From Nitrospirota bacterium (GTDB lineage Bacteria; Nitrospirota; UBA9217): DNA of 5,615 nucleotides. A model generated the notes under the pieces. The model saw nothing but the letters and a program-made list of their open reading frames with translations, ran no database searches and was not told the DNA's origin. The translations under genes and the position numbers were made by a program. The DNA is taken from NCBI GenBank assembly GCA_021788515.1, contig JAJYKN010000122.1:1-5615 (forward strand). Direction: 5' to 3'. Every line of letters starts with the position of its first letter. Position 1 is the first letter of the stretch. Of the stretch, positions 1 to 5,573 are shown one piece after another.

Positions 1-809
1 TTGGCCGGGATGTCGATCTTGACTACGAAGGAGTGGGTCCGCATATCGGCTGCGGGGACCACCTGCGCTATCCGGGCATCGATGTCTTTGCCGGGCATGG
101 CGTCAATCCTGACCGTGACTCGCTTGCCCGGTTCCACGAACCGGAGGTCCTGTTCCCTCACCGTCACTTCGAGCCTGAGGTTCTTGTTGTCTTCGATCTT
201 CAGGACCGGCTGGCCCGGCAGCGCCATCTCCCCAAGGTTGATTTTTTTCTCCATGATCTGGCCGGTGATCGGCGCGGTGATGACCGTGTAGCTTTCCATG
301 GCCTTTGCAGCGTTCAGGCCTGCTTTTGCTGATTCGAGGCCGAGGGTCGCCTGGTCCATCTCCATCTGCGTGGCCGCCTGCTCGTCAAAGAGGCTTTTGA
401 TCCGGTCATACTGGAGTTTTGCGTTGTTATACGCGGCCTGGGCCTGGTACGCTTGCGCGGCGATCTCACCGCTCTCTATTTTAAGAAGCAGTTTGCCCTT
501 GGTCACCTGATCCCCCTCGTTCACGGTGAGGGCCACCACCTTGCCCATGACCTTGCTTGAGAGCACCGAGGTATTTTTTGAATTGAGCGTCCCGGCAACC
601 GATATGACAGCATCGATGCTCCTGGGTTCGATCGTAACAGCAGAGACCTGGACCGGAACTTCAGCCTTCGGAACGGCGGCGTAACTGTTCTCTTTGCCGA
701 AGGTCATGTACCCGATGCCGAGTATTGCCAGTGCAAAGGCAAGGGATGCGCTGTATATGGTTTTCTTGTTCATGTTCTTTATTTTTTCTAGTATGCTTTT
801 GCTGTTCAT
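1..809 (-). CDS. RND/HlyD-family efflux periplasmic adaptor subunit (membrane fusion protein), C-terminus cut by window edge
   Basis: Periplasmic adaptor of a tripartite efflux pump; it bridges an inner-membrane transporter and a TolC-type outer-membrane channel. The 269 codons in the window read openly from ATG at 809 to the edge. Residues 17-36 form a hydrophobic segment that is either an uncleaved anchor or a signal peptide; a cleavage-like S-Y-A site lies at 42-44, and there is no lipobox cysteine. A first lipoyl half with V-N-E-G-D-Q-V follows at about 80-111. An alpha-helical hairpin rich in Ala, Gln and Lys spans about 115-172. The second lipoyl half carries the family motif VITAPITGQI at 176-185 and LPGQPVLKIED at 197-207. 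The start of the beta-barrel domain then follows, ending in R-T-H-S-F-V-V-K-I. Family members usually have 350-400 residues, so roughly 100 are missing off the window. The start is chosen for the AAGGAG ribosome site six bases upstream; an in-frame ATG at 773 lacks one. It lies 110 bp behind the TolC-like gene. The substrate is unknown. Confidence 0.93.
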   Translation of the reverse strand, partial: MNSKSILEKIKNMNKKTIYSASLAFALAILGIGYMTFGKENSYAAVPKAEVPVQVSAVTIEPRSIDAVISVAGTLNSKNTSVLSSKVMGKVVALTVNEGDQVTKGKLLLKIESGEIAAQAYQAQAAYNNAKLQYDRIKSLFDEQAATQMEMDQATLGLESAKAGLNAAKAMESYTVITAPITGQIMEKKINLGEMALPGQPVLKIEDNKNLRLEVTVREQDLRFVEPGKRVTVRIDAMPGKDIDARIAQVVPAADMRTHSFVVKIDIPA

Positions 810-815
810 GATGAT

Positions 816-821
816 CTCCTT
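816..821 (-). promoter_or_regulatory. Ribosome binding site of the adaptor gene
   Basis: AAGGAG on the minus strand, six bases before the ATG at 809. It decides the start over the in-frame ATG at 773 and places the membrane segment at residues 17-36 instead of at the very N-terminus. Confidence 0.8.
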
Positions 822-831
822 AATAATCATA

Positions 832-852
832 GGGTCATGGGTCACGTGTCAA
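832..852. repeat. Heptamer-phased short repeat in the TolC-adaptor spacer
   Basis: Three consecutive 7-nt units on the plus strand: GGGTCAT, GGGTCAC, GTGTCAA. They lie in the 110-bp spacer between the outer-membrane channel gene and the adaptor gene. Their core GGGTCA is close to the reverse complement (GGTCAAG) of the CTTGACC units at 3833-3860, so this appears to be a short member of the same repeat family. The rest of the spacer (853-919) shows no gene and no clear terminator, consistent with read-through from the channel gene into the adaptor gene. Confidence 0.5.
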
Positions 853-919
853 GGTAGAGAGCCATAACCGCGAGCCGTTCTATAGTTATACTCTGTACCC
901 GGTGCTTTGTATTACTGTT

Positions 920-2263
920 TTACAATGTTCCCACTGCCAGCTTCAATTCCGCCTGGGCGATGTTGTTGTCGTAAAGGGCCTGGAGCGCGTTCGTCCTCGC
1001 GCGGATGAGAGAACTCTCGGCGCCGAGCACGTCGACAAAGGTCGTCATGCCCGTTTCGTACCGTTTCTGCACGATCCGCAGACCTTCTTCGGCTTCCTGC
1101 ACCGAGGAGGCAGATGCCGCTATCCGGTCGAGGGACGCTGTCACGTTGTAGTACGCCTGCCTGACCTGGAGCTGGACCGCAGATTTTTGCTGGTCTTCCA
1201 TGGATCTCATCCTTGTGCTTGTTGCGAGCGCTTCCTTTACTTTCGACCGGGTGACGAGCCCGTCGAAGAGGTTCCACTGGACCATTGCCATCACGGCCCA
1301 GCTTTTTGCATCGTCTCCCGCGGGCTTGTCGCTGTTCCAGTCCACCTGGCCCATGACGTTCAGGCTCGGGAGATAATCGGCGCGCGCCATGGACACGGAT
1401 TTGTCGGCGTTCTTCCGGTTCATTTCCATGGACAAAAGGTCCGGCCGTTTGGACGACGCCTCGTCGAGCATAGCGTTCAGGTCTGTTTTCATGTCCTGCG
1501 TCGTAAGCGCTCCGGACACGTCATACTCGGCGCCCTGCGGAACGCCCATGGCAAAATTGAGCGCCGCTGTCGAGAGTTTCACGCCGTTCTCGGCGCGTGT
1601 CAGCATTTCCTTCACTTCGGCCAGCTGCACCTTCGCCCGGAGCAGGTCCGACTGGAGCACTGCGCCCGCCTTGTACCGGGCCTCGGCGAGCTTCACGTTC
1701 GCTTCGCTCGTTTCAAGCGACTGGAGCGCGACCCGGTTGTATTCCCTGGCAAGCAGCAGCCCGTAGTAGGCCTTGATCACGTTGTAGATTGTTTCCTGCT
1801 TTGCCCGTTCGCGGTCCTGGAGAGACGCCTCTTTTGCGAGCTTTGCCTGGCTCCTGCCGATGTATTCCTTGCCCCCGTTAAATATCGGTTGCATGACCGA
1901 GAGCCTCGTGTTGTAGTTCGAGACGGCCTCGGGATTATTTATGACCGCGGGGTTGAAATCAGCCGGCGTAATGATCTCCTGGTTCAGCTTTGTCCCGAGC
2001 GCCATAAGCGGGTTGTCGGTCCTGCTCCAGGTCTCGGAGACCGCCACTTTGGGCAGGAAACCCGATTTTGACCTGAGGATACCCGCGTCGGCGGCTTCGA
2101 TCTGCGCATCAGCCGCCTTGAGGCCGGGATTATTGTCCAGAGCCGTGCTGATTGCCTGCTCAAGCGTCAGCGGTTCCGCGGCGTAGCTGTACGTGGCCAC
2201 GAGGAACGTCAGCGCCAGGACAAGAATAAGGTAACAGCCGTATACCGTGATTTTGCATTTCAC
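920..2263 (-). CDS. TolC-family outer membrane efflux protein
   Basis: Outer-membrane channel of a tripartite export system, expected to trimerise and dock on the adaptor encoded downstream. From the GTG at 2263 the product is 447 residues. A signal peptide covers residues 1-28 (hydrophobic core 11-23, cleavage after S-Y-A). Two tandem repeats typical of outer-membrane efflux proteins follow. The first begins LTLEQAISTALDNNPGL and includes an EARYKAGAVLQSDLLRAKVQL stretch. The second includes the equivalent QKRYETGMTTFVDVLGAE stretch and ends A-Q-A-E-L-K-L-A-V-G. The length is normal for the family. The open frame extends to an ATG at 2323 (467 residues), but that start overlaps the rhodanese gene by 40 bp, has no good ribosome site and puts 20 polar residues ahead of the signal peptide. 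The GTG lies 20 bp after the rhodanese stop, although its ribosome site is also poor. The family is certain; the exact start is not. Confidence 0.93.
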   Translation of the reverse strand: MKCKITVYGCYLILVLALTFLVATYSYAAEPLTLEQAISTALDNNPGLKAADAQIEAADAGILRSKSGFLPKVAVSETWSRTDNPLMALGTKLNQEIITPADFNPAVINNPEAVSNYNTRLSVMQPIFNGGKEYIGRSQAKLAKEASLQDRERAKQETIYNVIKAYYGLLLAREYNRVALQSLETSEANVKLAEARYKAGAVLQSDLLRAKVQLAEVKEMLTRAENGVKLSTAALNFAMGVPQGAEYDVSGALTTQDMKTDLNAMLDEASSKRPDLLSMEMNRKNADKSVSMARADYLPSLNVMGQVDWNSDKPAGDDAKSWAVMAMVQWNLFDGLVTRSKVKEALATSTRMRSMEDQQKSAVQLQVRQAYYNVTASLDRIAASASSVQEAEEGLRIVQKRYETGMTTFVDVLGAESSLIRARTNALQALYDNNIAQAELKLAVGTL

Positions 2264-2283
2264 GGACTTTGTTTTTATCTGTG

Positions 2284-2619
2284 CTAGGCTTTCGCCAGAG
2301 AAGCAGTGCGTGCCATATTCCATAATACGATCCCGCCTTCAAGATTTTTTACCTTGTACCCCATGCGCGAAAGATGTGAGCAGGCATAGGCGCTTCTGTT
2401 TCCGACCTTGCAGTAGACCACGATCTCCTTGTTCTTGGGAAGCTCCTCCATGCGGTATCCGAGTTCCTGGAGAGGGAGCAGATAGGAGCCTTTGATGGCC
2501 TCCGCAGCATGCTCCTGGGGAGTCCGTACATCGAGCAGGAGAAAATCTTCGCCTGTAGTCATTTTTCGGTTCAGTTCTTCAGGTCCGATGTTCTTGCATC
2601 CATTCGTGTTGAAAAACAT
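2284..2619 (-). CDS. Single-domain rhodanese-like sulfurtransferase
   Basis: Small protein of 111 residues with one rhodanese domain and no signal peptide, so probably cytoplasmic. Members of this family carry a persulfide on an active-site cysteine and pass the sulfur to thiophilic acceptors such as cyanide, thioredoxin or protein thiols. Visible hallmarks are LLLDVRTPQEH at 27-37, G-S-Y-L-L-P-L at 44-50, and the active-site loop C70-K-V-G-N-R75 followed by S76. The C-terminal LEGGIVLW at 93-100 is also typical. Cys70 and Arg75 are both present, so the enzyme looks active. The size is close to that of GlpE or PspE. The start is fixed by a strong AAGGAGGA site seven bases upstream. It is the first gene of the apparent minus-strand operon; the TolC-like gene begins 20 bp after its stop or overlaps it. 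Its physiological sulfur donor and acceptor cannot be read from the sequence. Confidence 0.93.
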   Translation of the reverse strand: MFFNTNGCKNIGPEELNRKMTTGEDFLLLDVRTPQEHAAEAIKGSYLLPLQELGYRMEELPKNKEIVVYCKVGNRSAYACSHLSRMGYKVKNLEGGIVLWNMARTASLAKA

Positions 2620-2626
2620 GTTGCTG

Positions 2627-2634
2627 TCCTCCTT
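2627..2634 (-). promoter_or_regulatory. Strong ribosome binding site of the rhodanese gene
   Basis: AAGGAGGA on the minus strand, seven bases before the ATG at 2619. This is a near-complete anti-16S match and the strongest initiation site in the window. Confidence 0.85.
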
Positions 2635-2699
2635 ACGTTCCCCTGGTCATCCCCGGCCTCTTGAAACGTTGTCATTCTTTGCAGTTTGTAAAGAAGCTC

Positions 2700-2770
2700 G
2701 AACAATGGACACTGCCAGGGGTATTCCTCCGGGGTAGGAAGGAGAGGGGGATTGACAGTGCCCATTGTTC
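2700..2770 (-). promoter_or_regulatory. Inverted repeat / leader hairpin ahead of the rhodanese-efflux operon
   Basis: The 15-nt arms are 2700-2714 (GAACAATGGACACTG) and 2756-2770 (CAGTGCCCATTGTTC), separated by 41 bp. The arms match at 14 of 15 positions. In minus-strand RNA the odd pair becomes a G-U wobble, so the whole stem can pair; in plus-strand RNA it is an A-C clash. The loop is C-rich on the minus strand and holds a nested TTCCT/AGGAA hairpin (2724-2728 with 2736-2740) and a GGAGGA (2725-2730). It begins about eight bases after the start site inferred from the sigma-54 promoter. There is no U-run after the stem, so it is not an ordinary terminator. It may be an RNA stability or regulatory element, or a pair of operator half-sites. 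Confidence 0.6.
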
Positions 2771-2788
2771 ATGCTTTGCATCTAGTAT

Positions 2789-2805
2789 AGCAATGTTTAA
2801 GCCAA
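2789..2805 (-). promoter_or_regulatory. Probable sigma-54 (-24/-12) promoter for the rhodanese-efflux operon
   Basis: The minus strand reads TTGGCTTAAACATTGCT. This matches the RpoN consensus TTGGCACRNNNNTTGCW at both conserved blocks, TTGGC and TTGC, with exactly ten bases between the invariant GG and GC. Transcription would start near 2778, giving a leader of about 160 nt before the rhodanese ATG. A TATACT on the same strand just downstream could act as a sigma-70 -10 box, but it has no good -35 at normal spacing. No RpoN activator gene is in the window. Confidence 0.5.
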
Positions 2806-2813
2806 AATTAGAT

Positions 2814-2831
2814 ATATTGTTTTTACAATAT
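2814..2831. promoter_or_regulatory. Perfect short inverted repeat upstream of the sigma-54-like promoter
   Basis: ATATTGT, TTTT, ACAATAT: seven-base arms with a four-base centre, in AT-rich DNA just upstream of the -24 element. It may be a regulator site or simply bent AT-rich DNA. A further ATTGTAA-type half-site lies next to it at about 2833-2839 (minus strand). Confidence 0.35.
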
Positions 2832-3174
2832 GTTACAATGCATTTCCATATGGCATATAGCTGAAGCGGAAAGTTTTGTCGAATACGATGAGAGGCCAAT
2901 TATGAACAACCTGTTGATTTCGTTTGTTTTATGACAATCGACATATTTGTCCCCTTGATCATGTTTTACCGGATGGTTGTCGAATTAAGCTATTGCTTTT
3001 TTTGAACCGCCAGGCGTAGAGAACTGCAATTTGTTTATTACACCCCCTGCATTCACATGCTTTTCTCCGCGTCTGCGGTGAAGATTCATGACTTTTCAAG
3101 TACAGAGGTAGAGCTAAGGGTTTATACGTTTGGAAGTTGCGATAGTTGAATAAATTTCAGCCGAGATTTTATTC
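2832..3174. other. Gene-free divergent intergenic stretch
   Basis: No convincing gene is present: open frames here are short, lack ribosome sites and have unlikely composition. The stretch is visibly AT-richer than the flanking genes. It contains three TTGTC elements (2876-2880, 2947-2951, 2977-2981), of which the second forms GACAA-N9-TTGTC with 2933-2937. It also holds the small hairpin at 3063-3082. Its position between divergent genes suggests a shared control region for the efflux operon and the TPR-recN pair. Confidence 0.6.
3063..3082. repeat. Small GC-rich hairpin in the intergenic stretch
   Basis: TTCTCCGC, loop GTCT, GCGGTGAA: eight-base arms with one T-T mismatch. No T-run follows on either side, so it is not an intrinsic terminator. 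It could be a fragment of a dispersed intergenic repeat; only a genome-wide search would tell. Confidence 0.4.
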
Positions 3175-3203
3175 TTGAACCGGCCCCTGCTTTGTGTTAA
3201 ATT
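3175..3203 (+). promoter_or_regulatory. Candidate sigma-70-type promoter of the TPR gene
   Basis: TTGAAC (3175-3180) and TAAATT (3198-3203) are separated by 17 bases. Each matches four of six consensus positions. The expected start near 3210 gives a short leader of about 20 nt with GGAG at 3221-3224, six bases before the ATG. This may also serve recN, since no separate recN promoter is evident. Confidence 0.45.
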
Positions 3204-3210
3204 TGACACA
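3193..3210. promoter_or_regulatory. Near-perfect 18-bp palindrome over the -10 region (candidate operator)
   Basis: TGTGTTAAATTTGACACA is self-complementary except for one pair (positions 6 and 13). It covers the candidate -10 box and the inferred start site, the classic place for a repressor. The half-site TGTGT/ACACA does not match LexA or FNR, and the spacing differs from the CRP pattern TGTGA-N6-TCACA. The binding protein is unknown. Confidence 0.45.
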
Positions 3211-3230
3211 GTTTTTTCGGGGAGAAGAGG

Positions 3231-3821
3231 ATGAGAAAAAGACTACTGTCTCTCACGCTGTTTGCTGCCATTGGTTTTTCGATTGCCTATGCGGAACAGC
3301 CTGCTTCCCAAGAGTACACCCGGGCGAACAAGTTGTTCTCCCAATCGAGATATTCCGAAGCACTTCCCCTCTATCAACGATTATCGAGCGCCCACACCAG
3401 TAACGTACCGTCCGGCACTCTCTCTCTGCGGATCGGCGACTGTTTTTTTCAACTCGGGAACTATCAGAACGCGATCGATGCATACCGTTCCGCCTTAAAG
3501 AACCAGAACCGCGCTGAACAGGCTCCGACCCAGTACTGGATCGGGTTCAGTACCTTTCTGCTCGGCAACGATGCAGAGGCTGCGGCGGAATTTCTGAAAA
3601 TCCCGGAACGCTATCCGGAATCGGGCATGTGGGTCAGTACGGCATACTACTGGGCCGGGAGAGTATGCGAGCGCATGGGGAAAAAGGAACTGGCAGCGCA
3701 GTACTATCGAAAGGCCGGTGGAAAAGGGACGTCGACACAGGAGCGCTTTGCGCTGAAGAAGGCGGAAGCAGCAAAGGGGCAAGGGGCAAGTAGCAAGGGG
3801 CAAGCAGCAAGGGGCAAGTAG
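3231..3821 (+). CDS. Secreted tetratricopeptide-repeat (TPR) protein of unknown role
   Basis: Protein of 196 residues. A clear Sec signal peptide at 1-21 (basic M-R-K-R, hydrophobic core, A-Y-A cleavage site) sends it to the periplasm. TPR-like helical pairs follow at about 27-57, 62-95, 98-131 and 134-166, each with the small-residue and aromatic spacing of the motif, for example LGNYQNAIDAYRSALK at 75-90. Such repeats serve as protein-binding scaffolds; no catalytic motif is visible. It recalls the TPR part of CpoB/YbgF-like envelope proteins, but no Tol-Pal genes are nearby, so this is only a resemblance. The start is supported by GGAG six bases upstream and by the signal peptide. The last 15-20 residues (K-G-Q-G-A-S-S-K-G-Q...) are low complexity and encoded by the heptamer repeat, which also supplies the TAG stop. 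recN starts 50 bp later on the same strand. Confidence 0.85.
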   Translation: MRKRLLSLTLFAAIGFSIAYAEQPASQEYTRANKLFSQSRYSEALPLYQRLSSAHTSNVPSGTLSLRIGDCFFQLGNYQNAIDAYRSALKNQNRAEQAPTQYWIGFSTFLLGNDAEAAAEFLKIPERYPESGMWVSTAYYWAGRVCERMGKKELAAQYYRKAGGKGTSTQERFALKKAEAAKGQGASSKGQAARGK

Positions 3822-3827
3822 CAAGGA
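3771..3827 (+). repeat. Heptamer tandem repeat (GCAAGNN) across the TPR gene stop codon
   Basis: Seven in-phase 7-nt units run from 3779 to 3827: GCAAGGG, GCAAGTA, GCAAGGG, GCAAGCA, GCAAGGG, GCAAGTA, GCAAGGA. They are preceded by one 8-nt variant, GCAAAGGG, at 3771-3778. Alternate units are alike, giving a 14-nt super-period. The array encodes the end of the TPR protein, and its TAG stop (3819-3821) falls across a unit boundary. Confidence 0.85.
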
Positions 3828-3836
3828 TTTTCCTTG
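3822..3836 (+). repeat. Short hairpin joining two repeat tracts
   Basis: CAAGGA, TTT, TCCTTG: a six-base-pair stem. More broadly, the GGGGCAAG units to the left can pair with the CTTGACCC units to the right with a single G-A mismatch, so RNA from this spacer could fold into a longer stem just before recN. It lacks the T-run of an intrinsic terminator. Confidence 0.5.
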
Positions 3837-3860
3837 ACCCATGCGGCTTGACCCTTGACC
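3833..3860. repeat. Heptamer repeat CTTGACC upstream of recN
   Basis: Four in-phase 7-nt units: CTTGACC, CATGCGG, CTTGACC, CTTGACC. In reverse complement the main unit is GGTCAAG, close to the GGGCAAG of the array just upstream and to the GGGTCA units at 832-845. The tract ends 11 bases before the recN ATG, where a ribosome site would normally lie. Confidence 0.7.
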
Positions 3861-3871
3861 CAAGCTTTATC

Positions 3872-5572
3872 ATGTTAAAAGAACTGAATATAAAAAATTT
3901 CGCCATCATCGACCAGCTCCGCGTAGAGTTTGCCCCGGGGCTGAACGTGTTCACCGGCGAGACCGGCGCGGGCAAGTCCATTGTCGTCGACGCCCTGAAC
4001 CTCGCGCTGGGAGAGCGCGCGAGCGCCGACCTCATCCGCACCGGATGCCAGGAAGCGGTCGTGGAGGCCGCCTTCGAGCTGAACGGCAGGGGCACAAAGG
4101 AAATCGTTTCCCTGCTCTCCGACCAGGGAATTGAAGCGATTTCCGGCGAAGACCTGATCGTACGCCGGGTCCTGTCCTCGTCGGGGAAGAACAAGGTGTA
4201 TATCAACGGGAGCCTGGCGAATCTCACGACGTTGTCGGCCCTTGGCGCGAACCTTGCGGACATCCACGGCCAGCATGAACATCAGTCCCTCCTTGCCCTC
4301 GATCGCCAGATGGACATGCTCGACTCCTTCGGCGGGCTCGAAAGTATCCGGGAGGCAGTTTCGCAGTCCTATTACCGCCTGCTGGATGTGAGGAAGGAAC
4401 TGGCTGCGCTCGAAATGGGAGAGCGGGACCGGGCCCAACGGGAAGACATGCTCCGGTTCCAGAAGAACGAGATCGAGGCCGCAATGCTCAAGCCCGGAGA
4501 GGACGCCGAGCTTGCGAACGAACAGAAGGTACTGGCCAATTCGGAGAAGCTGGCAGGTCTCGCCGCCATGGTGGATGAGACCTTGTACGCGGCGGACGCT
4601 TCCGTGCTGTCGAATCTGAAAAAGGCGGTCAACGGCCTGCGGGAAATCGCGGAAATCGACAACAGGCTGTCGGGCCCCGCCCAACTGTGCGAGTCGGGCC
4701 GTGCGCAGATCGAGGAAGCAGCGCGGGAGGTATCTTCCTACCGGGAGAGCGTGGAGTTTGATCCCAAGCGCCTGGAGGAGATCGGCGACCGGCTCGACCT
4801 CATCCAGAAACTGAAGAAAAAATACGGCGGCACGATCGAAGAAATCATCCAATTCGGCTCAGAGGCGACGGCCGACCTCGAGCGGATGGAGCGGAGCACC
4901 GAGGAAATTGAGCGCCTGAAATCGGAAATACAAGCGATCAAGTTTGGGCTGACCGATAAAGCGGAGGAGCTGACGAAAAAGCGCAGCGCGGCGGCGCGAG
5001 ACCTCGAAAAGAAAGTCGAAGCGGAGCTCGGCCACCTCGGCATGAAGAAGACCGTATTTTCCGTAAAGATCACCCAGGAGCCCGGAGGCGACACGCTCGA
5101 CGGCCGTAAGCTCGGCCCGCGCGGCGCGGACCGCGTGGAATTCCTCATATCGCCGAACCCGGGGGAGGAGCCGAAGCCGCTTGCGAAAACAGCTTCCGGC
5201 GGAGAACTCTCGCGCATCATGCTGGCGCTCAAGACCATTCTCATCGAAGGGGACGAGATCCCCACGCTCGTGTTCGACGAAGTCGATGCGGGCATCGGGG
5301 GCGCGGTGGCCGAGGAAGTCGGAAAGAAGCTCAAACGAATAGCGGCAAAACACCAGGTCTTCTGCATCACCCATTTGCCGCAGATCGCGAGCATGGCCTC
5401 GAGCCACTACGGCGTGGCAAAATCGGTAAAGAAGGACCGGACGAGCACCGAGGTGCGGTTGCTCGACGCACAAGAGCGCGTGGACGAGATCGCCCGCATG
5501 CTCGGCGGAAAGACCATTACGGACGCGACGATCAAACACGCAGAAGAGATGATAGGGCGGGGAAGCGCTTAG
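3872..5572 (+). CDS. recN: DNA repair protein RecN (SMC-like ATPase)
   Basis: Complete RecN of 566 residues, the usual length. RecN is a cytoplasmic SMC-like ATPase that acts early in recombinational repair of DNA double-strand breaks, holding DNA ends or sister chromosomes together for RecA. The N-terminus is typical: MLKELNIKNFAIID, then Walker A GETGAGKS at 29-36. The Q-loop region DIHGQHEHQSLL lies at 130-141. A long charged helical middle (about 150-400) is the shortened coiled coil. The C-terminal half has the ABC signature SGGELS at 442-447, Walker B LVFDEVDAGIGG with D469 and E470, and the switch His at 501 in CITHLPQIAS. All catalytic motifs are intact. The ATG at 3872 is chosen because RecN proteins start at M-L; the frame also opens at a TTG at 3848 inside the repeat, which is not credible. 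No clear Shine-Dalgarno precedes the ATG. It probably shares transcription with the TPR gene 50 bp upstream. Confidence 0.97.
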   Translation: MLKELNIKNFAIIDQLRVEFAPGLNVFTGETGAGKSIVVDALNLALGERASADLIRTGCQEAVVEAAFELNGRGTKEIVSLLSDQGIEAISGEDLIVRRVLSSSGKNKVYINGSLANLTTLSALGANLADIHGQHEHQSLLALDRQMDMLDSFGGLESIREAVSQSYYRLLDVRKELAALEMGERDRAQREDMLRFQKNEIEAAMLKPGEDAELANEQKVLANSEKLAGLAAMVDETLYAADASVLSNLKKAVNGLREIAEIDNRLSGPAQLCESGRAQIEEAAREVSSYRESVEFDPKRLEEIGDRLDLIQKLKKKYGGTIEEIIQFGSEATADLERMERSTEEIERLKSEIQAIKFGLTDKAEELTKKRSAAARDLEKKVEAELGHLGMKKTVFSVKITQEPGGDTLDGRKLGPRGADRVEFLISPNPGEEPKPLAKTASGGELSRIMLALKTILIEGDEIPTLVFDEVDAGIGGAVAEEVGKKLKRIAAKHQVFCITHLPQIASMASSHYGVAKSVKKDRTSTEVRLLDAQERVDEIARMLGGKTITDATIKHAEEMIGRGSA

Positions 5573-5573
5573 G

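Noticed and set aside
823..852. TTGACA (minus strand, 847-852) as the -35 of an internal promoter for the adaptor gene
   Set aside because: The best -10 at usable spacing would start transcription within or after the ribosome site at 816-821, and the TTGACA is part of the heptamer repeat.
902..2071. Long plus-strand open frame (389 codons) opposite the TolC-like gene
   Set aside because: It is antisense to a gene with clear family motifs and a signal peptide. Its product is rich in His, Arg, Cys and Phe, with no recognisable domain; such frames arise from codon bias in GC-rich genes.
2700..2770. Inverted repeat as a miniature transposable element
   Set aside because: Only 71 bp long, with no target-site duplication at its borders and no similar ends elsewhere in the window.
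2571..2899. Small minus-strand frames (2571-2765, 2672-2899) and a plus-strand frame (2661-2864) in the spacer
   Set aside because: No ribosome sites, no motifs, and they overlap the rhodanese start, the leader hairpin or the promoter.
3771..3860. Repeat tract as a CRISPR array
   Set aside because: Units are 7 nt and contiguous, with no spacers and no cas genes nearby.
3848..3871. TTG start eight codons upstream of the recN ATG
   Set aside because: It lies within the CTTGACC repeat, has no ribosome site, and RecN proteins begin at the M-L of the ATG at 3872.
3875..4852. Minus-strand open frame (325 codons) opposite recN
   Set aside because: The plus-strand RecN reading has every expected motif; the antisense product has none and has shadow-frame composition. 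The same holds for the antisense frames at 4738-5394 and 4859-5605.
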